Shown: piece by piece, positions 14,425-22,319 of the stretch
Layout: every line of letters starts with the position of its first letter
Numbering within the stretch: position 1 is the stretch's first letter
Source of the DNA: Lachnospiraceae bacterium
GTDB lineage: Bacteria > Bacillota > Clostridia > Lachnospirales > Lachnospiraceae
NCBI GenBank assembly: GCA_015057955.1
Contig: SVDE01000006.1
Coordinates: 1 to 46,240, forward strand
DNA: 46,240 nt
Reading direction: 5' to 3'
Program-made: the position numbers and the translations under genes
Notes under the pieces: generated by a model
What the model was told of the DNA's origin: nothing
Databases searched by the model: none
Seen by the model: the letters and a program-made list of their open reading frames with translations, nothing else

Positions 14425-16614
14425 ATGAAAACAGCTATCGCAATAATAATGGCACTGATCATGACGCTGGGTCTTGCGGCATGCGGCAGCAGCACTGCAG
14501 AGACAACAGCTGAGAGCACTGCCGGACAGACAGAGGAAAGCTCTGAGGAGGATACCACTGCAGAAACTGAAAGCCAGACTGAGGAAACCTCAAAAGCTTT
14601 ATGTGACAGCGAGGAAAAGGCCGGGATCGAAGAGGCACTGGACCTTGCAAACATTTGCCCCGAGTGGACCTATTCGGAAGAAGCTGATGCCTGGACCATG
14701 GCAGTCGTCACAGCGGTCACCAACGCTGAACTTCCCGACTATCAGGGCGTGTCGGTATGCGTACCCGGAGCCTACGTCATTGGCGTGGATACCGACGGCG
14801 ACGGCACTGCGGACGTTACAAGCGGAACTGTAGCGGGCGATCTGATCATCGATTACGATGCATCTGTTACCAGCACTAACGGCCAGATCTATACAGCAGC
14901 TACGGCTCCTGTCATCATAAATACCGGCGCGGCCGGCTATTCATCCCAGTCCAACCAGATCGCGGGAACGACATACGCAAAAGAAGGATATATCAACATT
15001 GCCTGCGGAAACCGCGGTAAGCAGAGCACCCTAGCCGACGGCACCTATACAGGTGATGCACCGAGCTGCCTCGTGGACCAGAAAAATGCCGTGCGCTTCG
15101 TGAAATATAACATCCTGCTCGGCAACCTTCCGGGAAGCGTGGACTACTTCGTATCCACCGGAGGTTCGGGCGGCGGCGCGCATGCGGCAATGCTGGCGGC
15201 CACATCAAATAATCCCGATTACTATGAATATGAGATCGCGCAGGGAGCTGTAGGCGTTTATAAAAACTCCGACGGCAGCTACTGCACAACAGTCACGATA
15301 GACGGCGAAGAGGTTGAGATCTCCGACGGGCTCTGGGGCTGCATGGCATACAGCGCCATCACATCCCTTGCCGAAGCGGACATGACTCTCGCATTTGAAT
15401 ACTATCTGGACAGCACTTACAGCTTTAACACTGATTTCCAGAAGCAGCTGGCTGAGTATCTGGCGGCTGAGTACATGGAGTACATAAATGCCCAGGATCT
15501 TTCCGTGGATGAAGCGCAGGTCGGCTTCGACCTGAACGGCGACGGCGACACCTCGGATACAGTGGCGCTTACCATCGAGTACGACGAGAGCGGCCACGAG
15601 GACACCAACGGCTACTACGGAACATACCTTGACCTGTACCTCGCAGAATTTGAGCAGAGCCTTCAGGATTATATTGACAGGCTGGCATATGCCGAGGACT
15701 GGACATGGTTCAGCAGTGACGGCACAGCCCTCTCTGACAGCGAAGTGGCTGCGATGACAGATGCAGACCGCATGGAATGCTTCATCAACGGCTGGTACGC
15801 TAAGGGCAGTACAGGAAGCTCAGGCGGAATGGGAGGTCCCGGCGGAACGGGCGGCATGGGCGGACCTGATGGTGCGGGCGGCCCTCCTGACATGAACGGC
15901 GGAAGCACAGAAACTGTCGGCACGCCTGATGCGGGATCGACCCAGGCTTCAGGCAGCGGCACCGATTCAGCCAACTATTCAACATTTGAAGAGATGCTGG
16001 CTGCATATCAGGCAGACATAGCTGAGGTTGAGGCAGGCGACATCTACGGCAACAATATCGTTGAACTTTATGATCCGCTTAATTATATCGGTGCGGACGG
16101 TACGGACGATCCGACCTGGACAAGGATACTGATGGGTGCATCGGAAGGCGACATCTCGATGTTCAACTCGCTGAACATGCAGATTGCCTGGCTGAATGCC
16201 GGAACCGATGCCGATATCGAATGGCAGTGGAACGGCGGCCATGTGCCTTCCGAGATCTTCGGTGATTCCCTGCCTCTCTATGTGGACATGATGTACAGCA
16301 AATATGTTGACGGCGCGGTGGAGATCACTAAGGCAGAGCCCACAGGCCAGAGCGCAAACGGCACTGCCACAGAGGCGACCGGTACAGACCTCTCAGGCTG
16401 GGTTGGCAGTGACGGCAACATGACGCTGGCAGGCGCTGCAGCCTACCGCACAGCAGGCGCTGCCAAGGCAATGCCCGCATTCGACGTAATGGATTACGGC
16501 CAGGAAGACTATGTATTCGGCAGCTCTTCCGCTGACGCAAGGCACTGGGACAAATATGTGCTGAAGGTGTTTGAGGAGAATCAGGAAACACTGGCGGAAC
16601 TGTTTAATAAATAA
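14425..16614 (+). CDS. Tannase-like secreted lipoprotein (alpha/beta hydrolase)
   Basis: This lipoprotein of about 729 residues has a signal peptide ending in the lipobox LGLAAC (Cys 20), then a Thr/Glu/Ser-rich linker (to about residue 55) and a large hydrolase domain. STGGSGGGAHAAMLAAT (about residue 245) is a nucleophile elbow of the G-x-S-x-G kind, and the order of domains resembles subtype B tannases, which hydrolyse galloyl esters outside the cell. A Gly/Met/Pro-rich stretch (about residues 470-500) is inserted before the C-terminal part. ATG 14425 is preferred: it begins the signal peptide and has AAAAGGAG upstream. The family name is from memory; the hydrolase fold is firm. Confidence 0.7.
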   Translation: MKTAIAIIMALIMTLGLAACGSSTAETTAESTAGQTEESSEEDTTAETESQTEETSKALCDSEEKAGIEEALDLANICPEWTYSEEADAWTMAVVTAVTNAELPDYQGVSVCVPGAYVIGVDTDGDGTADVTSGTVAGDLIIDYDASVTSTNGQIYTAATAPVIINTGAAGYSSQSNQIAGTTYAKEGYINIACGNRGKQSTLADGTYTGDAPSCLVDQKNAVRFVKYNILLGNLPGSVDYFVSTGGSGGGAHAAMLAATSNNPDYYEYEIAQGAVGVYKNSDGSYCTTVTIDGEEVEISDGLWGCMAYSAITSLAEADMTLAFEYYLDSTYSFNTDFQKQLAEYLAAEYMEYINAQDLSVDEAQVGFDLNGDGDTSDTVALTIEYDESGHEDTNGYYGTYLDLYLAEFEQSLQDYIDRLAYAEDWTWFSSDGTALSDSEVAAMTDADRMECFINGWYAKGSTGSSGGMGGPGGTGGMGGPDGAGGPPDMNGGSTETVGTPDAGSTQASGSGTDSANYSTFEEMLAAYQADIAEVEAGDIYGNNIVELYDPLNYIGADGTDDPTWTRILMGASEGDISMFNSLNMQIAWLNAGTDADIEWQWNGGHVPSEIFGDSLPLYVDMMYSKYVDGAVEITKAEPTGQSANGTATEATGTDLSGWVGSDGNMTLAGAAAYRTAGAAKAMPAFDVMDYGQEDYVFGSSSADARHWDKYVLKVFEENQETLAELFNK

Positions 16615-16649
16615 TATTAAGGCCGGCTTTTGTCCCGGCTTTGGCCCAC

Positions 16650-16724
16650 AGCCCCTGAACGGCATGTTTTTCGGGAATTTTTTCTGAAAACAGCGCGTTC
16701 AGCTGTGAAAATGCGTTCAGGGGC
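16650..16724. repeat. Palindromic element, CCCCTGAACG arm type, with internal duplication
   Basis: The left arm GCCCCTGAACGGCAT (from 16651) pairs with ATGCGTTCAGGGGC (16711-16724). A second, decayed right arm GCGTTCAGCTG lies before it. Removing a 16 bp duplication around GTTCAG gives about 58 bp. The interior (TGTTTTTC ... CTGAAAACA) continues the hairpin and closely resembles the copy at 35315. Confidence 0.7.
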
Positions 16725-16732
16725 AGAAACGC

Positions 16733-16766
16733 AAAAAGCTCCCGCCATCCAGTGGGAGCTTTTTGA
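16733..16766. terminator. Bidirectional intrinsic terminator
   Basis: AAAAAGCTCCC (16733-16743) pairs with GGGAGCTTTTT (16754-16764) around a 10 nt loop, with A and T runs on the two sides. It separates the convergent tannase-like gene (+) and flavin reductase-like gene (-) and can stop both. Confidence 0.8.
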
Positions 16767-16791
16767 ATATGGTTTTTAAATATGGTATTTA

Positions 16792-17355
16792 TTATTTCAG
16801 CTTCAGGCCATCCCTGAATGCATCGCCGACACGTTCGGATACTTTGTAGTAGCCATGTGTGTACGGATCAAATGCGATGGCATTTACGAGAGACATGTCG
16901 GGCTTTCCGTCTACCATGACGCGTTCGTCAGCTGTGACATTTACAACCTTGCCGATCACACCGATCCCGTATTCATCGTCCTGATACTCGATGAATTTGC
17001 ACTCGAGGCAGAGAGGAAACTCGTTGATGACCGGAGCGTCGACTGTCTCGGCCTTGGTGGCGGTAAGGCCGCTGCGCGCGAATTTGTCGGGCACTTTATT
17101 TCCGGATTCGACTCCGAAGTAATCAGCTTCGATCAGATGGTCGGCATCTGCGATACTTACGGTAAATGCGCCTCTTGCCTTGATGTTTGCCACGGTCTTA
17201 TGGGATTCCGTCAGGTTCAGGGCAACTGTCCCTCTTTCCTGCATCGTTCCCCAGGCGGCGTTCATCACATTTACGCTGCCGTCTTCATTATAGGTTGCAA
17301 CCATCAGCACAGGCATCGGGAAGATGCCTTCTGTAATATTCAGTTTAGTTCTCAT
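16792..17355 (-). CDS. Flavin reductase-like FMN-binding split-barrel protein
   Basis: This protein of about 187 residues on the minus strand has the split-barrel family pattern: PMPVLMVATYNEDGSVNVMNAAW near residues 13-35, then TESHKTVANIKARGAFTVSI, and later LECKFIEYQDDEYGIGVIGKV. These proteins bind FMN and reduce flavins or act as flavoredoxin-like electron carriers in anaerobes. The start at 17355 (MRTKLNITEG) has TGAGGTG 7 nt upstream; a longer start at 17370 would overlap that site. It is one of only two minus-strand genes here, with its own promoter at 17408-17435. Confidence 0.85.
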   Translation of the reverse strand: MRTKLNITEGIFPMPVLMVATYNEDGSVNVMNAAWGTMQERGTVALNLTESHKTVANIKARGAFTVSIADADHLIEADYFGVESGNKVPDKFARSGLTATKAETVDAPVINEFPLCLECKFIEYQDDEYGIGVIGKVVNVTADERVMVDGKPDMSLVNAIAFDPYTHGYYKVSERVGDAFRDGLKLK

Positions 17356-17407
17356 AAAGCAGCACCTCATTTCGCTATTATTTACCGGGAATTAACTCCC
17401 TGTAATA

Positions 17408-17435
17408 ATTGTAGCCGTGCAGGGAATAATATCAA
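17408..17435 (-). promoter_or_regulatory. Promoter of the flavin reductase-like gene
   Basis: Reading the minus strand, TTGATA (17435-17430), a 16 bp spacer and TACAAT (17413-17408) form a good sigma-A promoter about 50 bp before the start. A TCCCTG/CAGGGA inverted repeat (17397-17426) overlaps it and could be an operator. Confidence 0.55.
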
Positions 17436-17545
17436 GTATTGACATTTCTATGTTACATCTTCATGACATCTGCTAAAATAACTCATATGATATCGGATGG
17501 GACTGGGATTCTTGAGCATAAGGAGAACGGAGGGATAAACATTCC

Positions 17546-18373
17546 ATGAAAACAAAAGTTTTACGATGCTTTGTGCTGCTGCTGACTGTGCTTTTGCTGA
17601 TCATTCCTGCGGCAGTTTCTGTATCCGCCAACTCACCGTACATACCGGAGGACAACATACAGCTGTATGTGACCAATTACGAGGGCATAACCCAGATCCG
17701 CATGGTGCTGCTTGATGAAAACGGCGTAGACATTCATGCTGACGGTAAAAACCTGATGGGTTACCCTTACATCATGGGAGCGGAGGAGATCGAGAAAGCG
17801 AAGAATAACGGATACCGCAAGGGACTCGCATTTACATACCTGCTCCATGACAACCATGATTTCTGTTTTGAGTTCACGTACCGATACGGAACTGTCTATA
17901 CGACAGAAGTGGTTAAAGCCTCATCATCATCGTTCGGGTCAAGAATGGCTTACAAGTTCGACGGCAAGACCAGAGAATTCGAAACCACGCGCTATACAAG
18001 GAACAACGCATTCAGCAGTTTCTTCGATTCAATAGGATACGGTCTGTTCCTGCTGATCCCGTTGGCTGTCACGATCCTCATTGAATGGCTCATTTCCCTG
18101 CCGTTCAGGATCCGCAGACCCGGAGTAATCATCCTGACAAATCTGGTGTCAAACTTCGTAATGAACCTGGCGTTGGCATTCATACTGGCATTCGGTGATG
18201 TTGATTACGTGCTTCTGGTGGTGATCGCTGAACTTATAGTTGCCGGACTGGAATTTTTGTTCTACTGCCTGAAGATAAAGAATTACAGGAAGTGGCTGCT
18301 GCTGATCTACACCGTGGTTGCCAACCTCGCAAGCTGGGGAATATACACATTTGTGGTATCGATAATAGCGTAA
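17546..18373 (+). CDS. Secreted-domain membrane protein, four C-terminal helices
   Basis: This 275-residue protein has a signal peptide (LLLTVLLLIIPAAVSVSANS, cleavage near residue 28). An extracytoplasmic domain of about 130 residues follows, rich in Tyr and charged residues. Four membrane helices follow (about residues 160-185, 195-215, 220-240 and 250-272), with short basic loops such as PFRIRRPG and KIKNYRKW. I do not recognise a family. GGAGGGATAAAC lies before the ATG. The architecture suggests a small sensor or cell-envelope protein. It is followed by GC-rich tandem repeats and 59 bp elements rather than by a gene of the same operon. Confidence 0.65.
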   Translation: MKTKVLRCFVLLLTVLLLIIPAAVSVSANSPYIPEDNIQLYVTNYEGITQIRMVLLDENGVDIHADGKNLMGYPYIMGAEEIEKAKNNGYRKGLAFTYLLHDNHDFCFEFTYRYGTVYTTEVVKASSSSFGSRMAYKFDGKTREFETTRYTRNNAFSSFFDSIGYGLFLLIPLAVTILIEWLISLPFRIRRPGVIILTNLVSNFVMNLALAFILAFGDVDYVLLVVIAELIVAGLEFLFYCLKIKNYRKWLLLIYTVVANLASWGIYTFVVSIIA

Positions 18374-18381
18374 GACGGGGC

Positions 18382-18461
18382 GCCGGCTGCGGGACCATGC
18401 CGGCCGCGGGATTGCATGCCGGCCGCGGGATCGCGCCGGCCACGGGATTGCATACCGGCTG
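18382..18461 (+). repeat. GC-rich 17/19 bp tandem repeat
   Basis: Four and a half units of GCCGGCCGCGGGATTGCAT type follow one another at about 18382, 18399, 18418, 18435 and 18454, alternating between 17 and 19 bp. Each unit contains the palindrome GCCGGC. The stretch is far more GC-rich than its surroundings and begins 9 bp after the membrane protein stop. Confidence 0.7.
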
Positions 18462-18518
18462 CCTCTGATCTCAGGGTCTACATGTAAAATGTCTCTAAAA
18501 GTATTGAGATTAGAGGCA
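18460..18518. repeat. 59 bp palindromic element (TGCCTCTAATCTCA arm type), copy 1
   Basis: TGCCTCTGATCTCA (18460-18473) pairs with TGAGATTAGAGGCA (18505-18518) with one mismatch; total 59 bp. It directly abuts the GC-rich tandem repeat. A further lone right arm (TGAGATTAGAGG) follows at 18537-18548. Confidence 0.75.
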
Positions 18519-18554
18519 ATTATAGGCGGAAACTAGTGAGATTAGAGGTGAATG

Positions 18555-18612
18555 TGCCTCTAATCTCATGATTTTAATTAAAAGTTATCCGAAATTACCG
18601 AGATTAGAGGCA
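18555..18612. repeat. 58 bp palindromic element (TGCCTCTAATCTCA arm type), copy 2
   Basis: TGCCTCTAATCTC (18555-18567) pairs with GAGATTAGAGGCA (18600-18612) perfectly over 13 bp; total 58 bp. It ends 29 bp before the tex start codon and so probably lies in the tex leader or promoter region. Confidence 0.78.
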
Positions 18613-18641
18613 AACTGCTGAAACAATGGAAGAAGTAAGAC

Positions 18642-20783
18642 ATGAAACCTATACATGAAATAATAGCAGAAGAATTGAATGTAAAGCCTGAGTACGTGAA
18701 GAACGTCATCGAGCTGCTGGACGACGGCAACACGATCCCGTTCATTGCGCGCTACAGAAAGGAAGTTCATGGGAGCATGGACGACACCAAGCTCAGGAAA
18801 CTGGAGGAGCGCCTTGCTTCATTGAGGAACCTCCTTGAGAGGAAGGAGACTGTGCTCCGGAGCATTGAGGAGCAGGGTGCCCTTACCGATGAGATCGCTC
18901 GTGCGCTTGATGAAGCGCTCACGATGACAGCGGTCGAAGACATTTACAGGCCGTACCGCCAGAAGAGGAAGACCAGGGCGTCAGCAGCCAAGGAGAAAGG
19001 CCTTGAGCCGCTGGCGGAGTTCCTGCTTTCGCAGGGCGGCGGGTCGCCTTTGGATGAAGCGCTGCGCTACGTTGACGCGGAAAAAGGCGTTGCGGACGCA
19101 GATGAAGCCCTGCACGGCGCAATGGACATCATTGCTGAGAAGGCCTCCGACGACAGCAACATCCGCGCGCGCCTTCGAAACCTGGCTGAGCACACAGCCG
19201 AGCTGGCCGTCAAAGCTGCGGGCGAAGAAGACTCAGTGTACAGGCAGTACTATGAGTTCTCCCAGAGGGTGTCCCGCATGAAAGGCTACCAGGTTCTCGC
19301 GATAAACCGCGGCGAGAAGGAAGGATTCCTGAAGGTTGGTATTGCATTTGAAGACGAGAGATCAGTTGAGATAATTGAGAAAGCGTTTGGACTCAAGTCG
19401 TCACCTTCTTATGAGTATCTGAAGGAGGCGATGGAGGATTCATATAGCAGGCTCATCAAACCGTCGCTCGAAAGGGAACTGCGAAACTCCCTGACCGACG
19501 AGGCGGCTAAAGGCGCGATCGACAACTTCGCGATGAACCTGAAGCCCCTGCTCATGCAGCCGCCTGTTAAGGGCAAGGTCACGCTGGGGCTCGACCCCGG
19601 CTACACACACGGCTGCAAGGCGGCGGTCGTGGACGGGACCGGCAAGGTGCTGGACACCACGGTCGTTTATCTGACATTTTCCGAGGCACGCAGGCAGGAG
19701 GGCATGCGCGTCCTTGAAGGACTCATAAAGAAGCACGGCGTTGAGACAATCGCGATCGGAAACGGGACGGCCTCCCGTGAGACCGAGGCTGCTGTGGTTG
19801 AGATGCTGCCGCGCGCCGGCGCCGGTGTTGGCTACGCGATAGTAAATGAAGCCGGCGCGTCTGTCTACTCCGCCTCCGAGCTTGCGGCCGAAGAGTTCCC
19901 TGACTACGACGTGAACCTGAGGTCCGCAATCTCCATCGCGAGAAGGCTCCAGGATCCGCTTGCTGAGCTGGTCAAGATCGACCCGATGGCGATTGGCGTC
20001 GGGCAGTATCAGCACGACATGCCGAAGGCCCAGCTGGAAAATGCCCTCGGCGGCGTTGTCGAGGACTGCGTAAATGCGGTCGGCGCTGACATCAATACCG
20101 CAAGCCCGGCCCTGCTTTCCAGGATATCGGGGCTTACCAAGACGACCGCGAAGAACATTGTAAGTTACCGTGAAGAGAACGGGATATTTAAGAGCCGCAA
20201 GGACATCCTGAAGGTTCCAAAGCTCGGACCTAAAAGCTTCGAGCAGTGCGCCGGGTTCCTTCGCGTTCCGGAGAGCCGCGAGATCCTTGACAATACGGGC
20301 GTTCACCCCGAAAGCTACGCGGCCGCTCGTGCGCTGCTTTCGCTTTGCGGATACGGGGAAGATGACATAAGATCGCACAAGGCGGATGGCCTTCGAGCGA
20401 AGATCGAGGCGATCGGCTGGAAGAAGGCTGCTGCTGAGTGCGGCTGCGGCGTGCCGACATTAACTGACATTGCCGCCGAGCTCATGAAGCCGGGGCGTGA
20501 CCCCAGGGATGAGCTGCCGCCCACGGTGCTTAGGAAAGATGTCCTTGAGATGAAGGACCTTAAGCCCGGCATGAAGCTTAAGGGCACGGTCCGCAACGTC
20601 ACGGACTTCGGCGCTTTCGTGGACATAGGCGTCCACCAGGACGGGCTCGTCCACATCTCCCAGCTTGCGGACCGTTTCGTGAAGCACCCGTCTGACATTG
20701 TGAAGGTCGGTGACATCGTTGATGTCACCGTTCTGGAAGTCGACGAGGCAAAGAAGCGGATCTCGCTGACTATGAAGAAATGA
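18642..20783 (+). CDS. tex: Tex-type RNA-binding transcription accessory protein
   Basis: This 713-residue full-length Tex protein starts with IPFIARYRKEVHGSMDDTKLR near residue 30. The YqgF/RuvX-like domain (LGLDPGYTHGCKAAVVDGTG) begins near residue 313. Helix-hairpin-helix segments (LLSRISGLTKTTAKNIVSYR) lie near 490. A C-terminal S1 domain (VRNVTDFGAFVDIGVHQDGL) is at about 640-713. Tex binds RNA through S1 and acts with RNA polymerase and in RNA turnover. GGAAGAAG precedes the ATG. Two palindromic elements lie upstream and a long repeat array follows directly. A long open frame on the opposite strand is a codon-bias shadow. Confidence 0.93.
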   Translation: MKPIHEIIAEELNVKPEYVKNVIELLDDGNTIPFIARYRKEVHGSMDDTKLRKLEERLASLRNLLERKETVLRSIEEQGALTDEIARALDEALTMTAVEDIYRPYRQKRKTRASAAKEKGLEPLAEFLLSQGGGSPLDEALRYVDAEKGVADADEALHGAMDIIAEKASDDSNIRARLRNLAEHTAELAVKAAGEEDSVYRQYYEFSQRVSRMKGYQVLAINRGEKEGFLKVGIAFEDERSVEIIEKAFGLKSSPSYEYLKEAMEDSYSRLIKPSLERELRNSLTDEAAKGAIDNFAMNLKPLLMQPPVKGKVTLGLDPGYTHGCKAAVVDGTGKVLDTTVVYLTFSEARRQEGMRVLEGLIKKHGVETIAIGNGTASRETEAAVVEMLPRAGAGVGYAIVNEAGASVYSASELAAEEFPDYDVNLRSAISIARRLQDPLAELVKIDPMAIGVGQYQHDMPKAQLENALGGVVEDCVNAVGADINTASPALLSRISGLTKTTAKNIVSYREENGIFKSRKDILKVPKLGPKSFEQCAGFLRVPESREILDNTGVHPESYAAARALLSLCGYGEDDIRSHKADGLRAKIEAIGWKKAAAECGCGVPTLTDIAAELMKPGRDPRDELPPTVLRKDVLEMKDLKPGMKLKGTVRNVTDFGAFVDIGVHQDGLVHISQLADRFVKHPSDIVKVGDIVDVTVLEVDEAKKRISLTMKK

Positions 20784-20788
20784 TATGC

Positions 20789-21154
20789 GGCGCTAGGGGG
20801 TGGTTTACCCCCTAGCGTCATGTTTTTATGACATTATCTATCGAAAGTGGTACGCTAGGGGGCAATTTTGGCAGGAGCTGAGGCGTTAGGGGGCAGAAAG
20901 TGCCCCCTAGCGCCGGGGTTTGAAGGTGCCAGAGACAAAAAACAAGCCGTTAGGGGGCAATGTGCCCCCTAACGGCAGAGGTTGAATAACAAAAGTAATG
21001 GCAGAGGTCGAATAACAAAAGTAAAGCCGCTAGGGGGTGGTTTACCCCCTAGCGCCGGGGTATGAAGGTGTCAGAGACAAAAAACAAGCCGTTAGGGGGC
21101 AATGTGCCCCCTAACGGCAGAGGTCACATAGCAAAAGTAGTGCCCCCTAACGGC
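20789..21154. repeat. Tandem array of 59 bp palindromic elements (TGCCCCCTAACGGC arm type)
   Basis: This 393 bp gap holds no gene. Full 59 bp units lie at 20806-20864, 20901-20959 and 21043-21101, bounded by TGCCCCCTA(A/G)CG and CG(C/T)TAGGGGGCA. A longer unit at 20963-21037 contains a 26 bp internal duplication (GGCAGAGGT-CGAATAAC type). Lone arms are at 20789-20801, 20884-20895, 21105-21118 and 21141-21154. The units at 20901 and 21043 are nearly identical throughout, including the interior AGAGACAAAAAACAAG. Facing arms of neighbouring units make tight hairpins such as GTTAGGGGGCA-ATG-TGCCCCCTAAC. Confidence 0.85.
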
Positions 21155-21176
21155 GATAGAGATAAGATCATATATA

Positions 21177-21755
21177 TTAAACCGGCCGCGGGCTTCCGCA
21201 GTTCGGGCAGAACTTGGTGGTGTTCTGGCTTCCGCAAGTGCAGATCCATTTGCCTTGCTCTGTGAGGAAGTTGGCAAAGATATTTGCTTCCGGAGTTACG
21301 GTGCGGATGAATTCGCCTGTGTCCTCACATTCTTTCAGCAGTTCCTCAATCTTTTCCTCAAGAGTCTTTAATGCATTGTGGTAGGAGCCGCCCTGGATGG
21401 TGACGTTGTTGCGGGTGCTGCCGCCTAAACTGCTGTCGTCAAATGTCATCCTGATCGTAACACTAACAAAATTGTCATACATCATAATGGGGAATTCTTT
21501 ATCCGCCAGTTCTTCAAGATGCTTTTCTGCGACAAGATCCCTGACTTTCTGCGCAGCTTCGGGTGTGACCAGGTATTCGTTTGCTGTGGTCTGCCCGTGG
21601 ACATTCTCGCTGATGGTGAGCACTGCCGTGCCGTCCTCCTTCCACTCAAGCGCCTTGTCAAGGCTTGAGCCTGTTCCCATCATCATTCCATTTGAAAAAA
21701 GGTTGTAACTGAATTCGATCAGCGGACCGTGGGTTTTAACGTTTAGATCAGGCAT
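21177..21755 (-). CDS. Unknown protein with C-terminal zinc ribbon
   Basis: This minus-strand protein of about 192 residues starts MPDLNVKTHGPLIEFSYNLF, has a mixed alpha/beta body, and ends in a zinc ribbon: CTCGSQNTTKFCPNCGSPRP, four Cys in two C-x-C and C-x-x-C knuckles. The start at 21755 has AAAGGG 8 nt upstream; an ATG at 21761 is too close to that site. The body resembles no family I can name. Such terminal ribbons are common in clostridial soluble proteins that handle protein or RNA partners. It is transcribed away from the gene at 21850 from an overlapping promoter region. Confidence 0.65.
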   Translation of the reverse strand: MPDLNVKTHGPLIEFSYNLFSNGMMMGTGSSLDKALEWKEDGTAVLTISENVHGQTTANEYLVTPEAAQKVRDLVAEKHLEELADKEFPIMMYDNFVSVTIRMTFDDSSLGGSTRNNVTIQGGSYHNALKTLEEKIEELLKECEDTGEFIRTVTPEANIFANFLTEQGKWICTCGSQNTTKFCPNCGSPRPV

Positions 21756-21783
21756 GTTCATTTCCCTTTCGTAAAGTGTATTT

Positions 21784-21815
21784 AGATTATGGCATGATTA
21801 CTATGGTATAATCAA
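21784..21815. promoter_or_regulatory. Overlapping divergent promoters
   Basis: On the + strand, TGG-TATAAT (21804-21812) is an extended -10 for the gene at 21850. On the - strand, TTGATT (21815-21810), an 18 bp spacer and CATAAT (21791-21786) face the zinc-ribbon gene. The two share DNA, so polymerase binding in one direction should block the other. Confidence 0.5.
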
Positions 21816-21849
21816 CTGAAATTGAAAGGCTGGGGCGAAAGGAACAAAC

Positions 21850-22230
21850 ATGCAGTTTTTAGAAGGTTCGGGATGGAAAGCCTGCTTTGACGAAGAGAGA
21901 GAACTCTATACGGCAAAGACAAGTTATCCCGGTGCATTTAATCTATATGAGATCACGAAGGAGACATACAACGCCTTAAGCGGAGGTACTCTTAACGATG
22001 AAGAGGCGTACATCCTGATCAGTGACAGCGGGCGCCATTTGTACATGTGCGTGGATGACCGCTGCGGGCCTCCCTACACAGTGGTCCTTGATGATGATTA
22101 TGAAAAACTCTGTCCCTGGACAGAGATCCCGGGCAGTAGCCATGTCTGGAGCAAAGAGCTTACAGATGCAGCCGTGGAAGTATTTGCCTTGGAGGCGGAT
22201 AACCGGGAGCAGAGAAGAAAAAGGAGATAA
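21850..22230 (+). CDS. Unknown soluble protein
   Basis: This 126-residue soluble protein has an N-terminal FLEGSGWKACFDEERELYTA, a central YILISDSGRHLYMCVDDRCG, and a strongly basic tail, EQRRKRR. There is no signal peptide or membrane segment. The pattern suggests a small alpha/beta domain, but I recognise no family. AAAGGAAC lies before the ATG and an extended -10 promoter 40 bp upstream. It is oriented with, but probably transcribed separately from, the Crp/Fnr gene, which has a promoter of its own at 22271. Confidence 0.55.
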   Translation: MQFLEGSGWKACFDEERELYTAKTSYPGAFNLYEITKETYNALSGGTLNDEEAYILISDSGRHLYMCVDDRCGPPYTVVLDDDYEKLCPWTEIPGSSHVWSKELTDAAVEVFALEADNREQRRKRR

Positions 22231-22234
22231 TAGG

Positions 22235-22309
22235 ATGGTAAAAGCCCCCTGGCGCCAGTTGATAAGAAACTTGACGGAGAAATCCAAGTTATTATATTAT
22301 TTCCATTGA
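22235..22309 (+). CDS. Possible 24-residue ORF before the Crp/Fnr gene
   Basis: A short frame begins with ATG 22235, 8 nt after AGGAG, and encodes a basic 24-residue peptide (MVKAPWRQLIRN start, KLLYYFH end). It overlaps the likely promoter of the Crp/Fnr gene. The good ribosome site is the only support; it may be coincidence, since AGGAG also falls at the end of the preceding gene. Confidence 0.25.
   Translation: MVKAPWRQLIRNLTEKSKLLYYFH
22271..22300 (+). promoter_or_regulatory. Probable promoter of the Crp/Fnr-type regulator
   Basis: TTGACG (22271-22276), an 18 bp spacer and TATTAT (22295-22300) resemble a sigma-A promoter and would give a very short leader before ATG 22320. Confidence 0.4.
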
Positions 22310-22319
22310 TGTGGTAATT

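Noticed and set aside
19440-20378. Long minus-strand open frame of about 312 codons
   Set aside because: It lies wholly inside tex, has no ribosome site or recognisable domain, and its composition is the mirror of tex codon use.
20789-21154. CRISPR array (palindromic repeats about 31 bp apart)
   Set aside because: The repeated part varies, spacings are uneven, two of the supposed spacers are identical, and no cas gene is present. The constant unit is the 59 bp arm-interior-arm element, which also occurs singly elsewhere.
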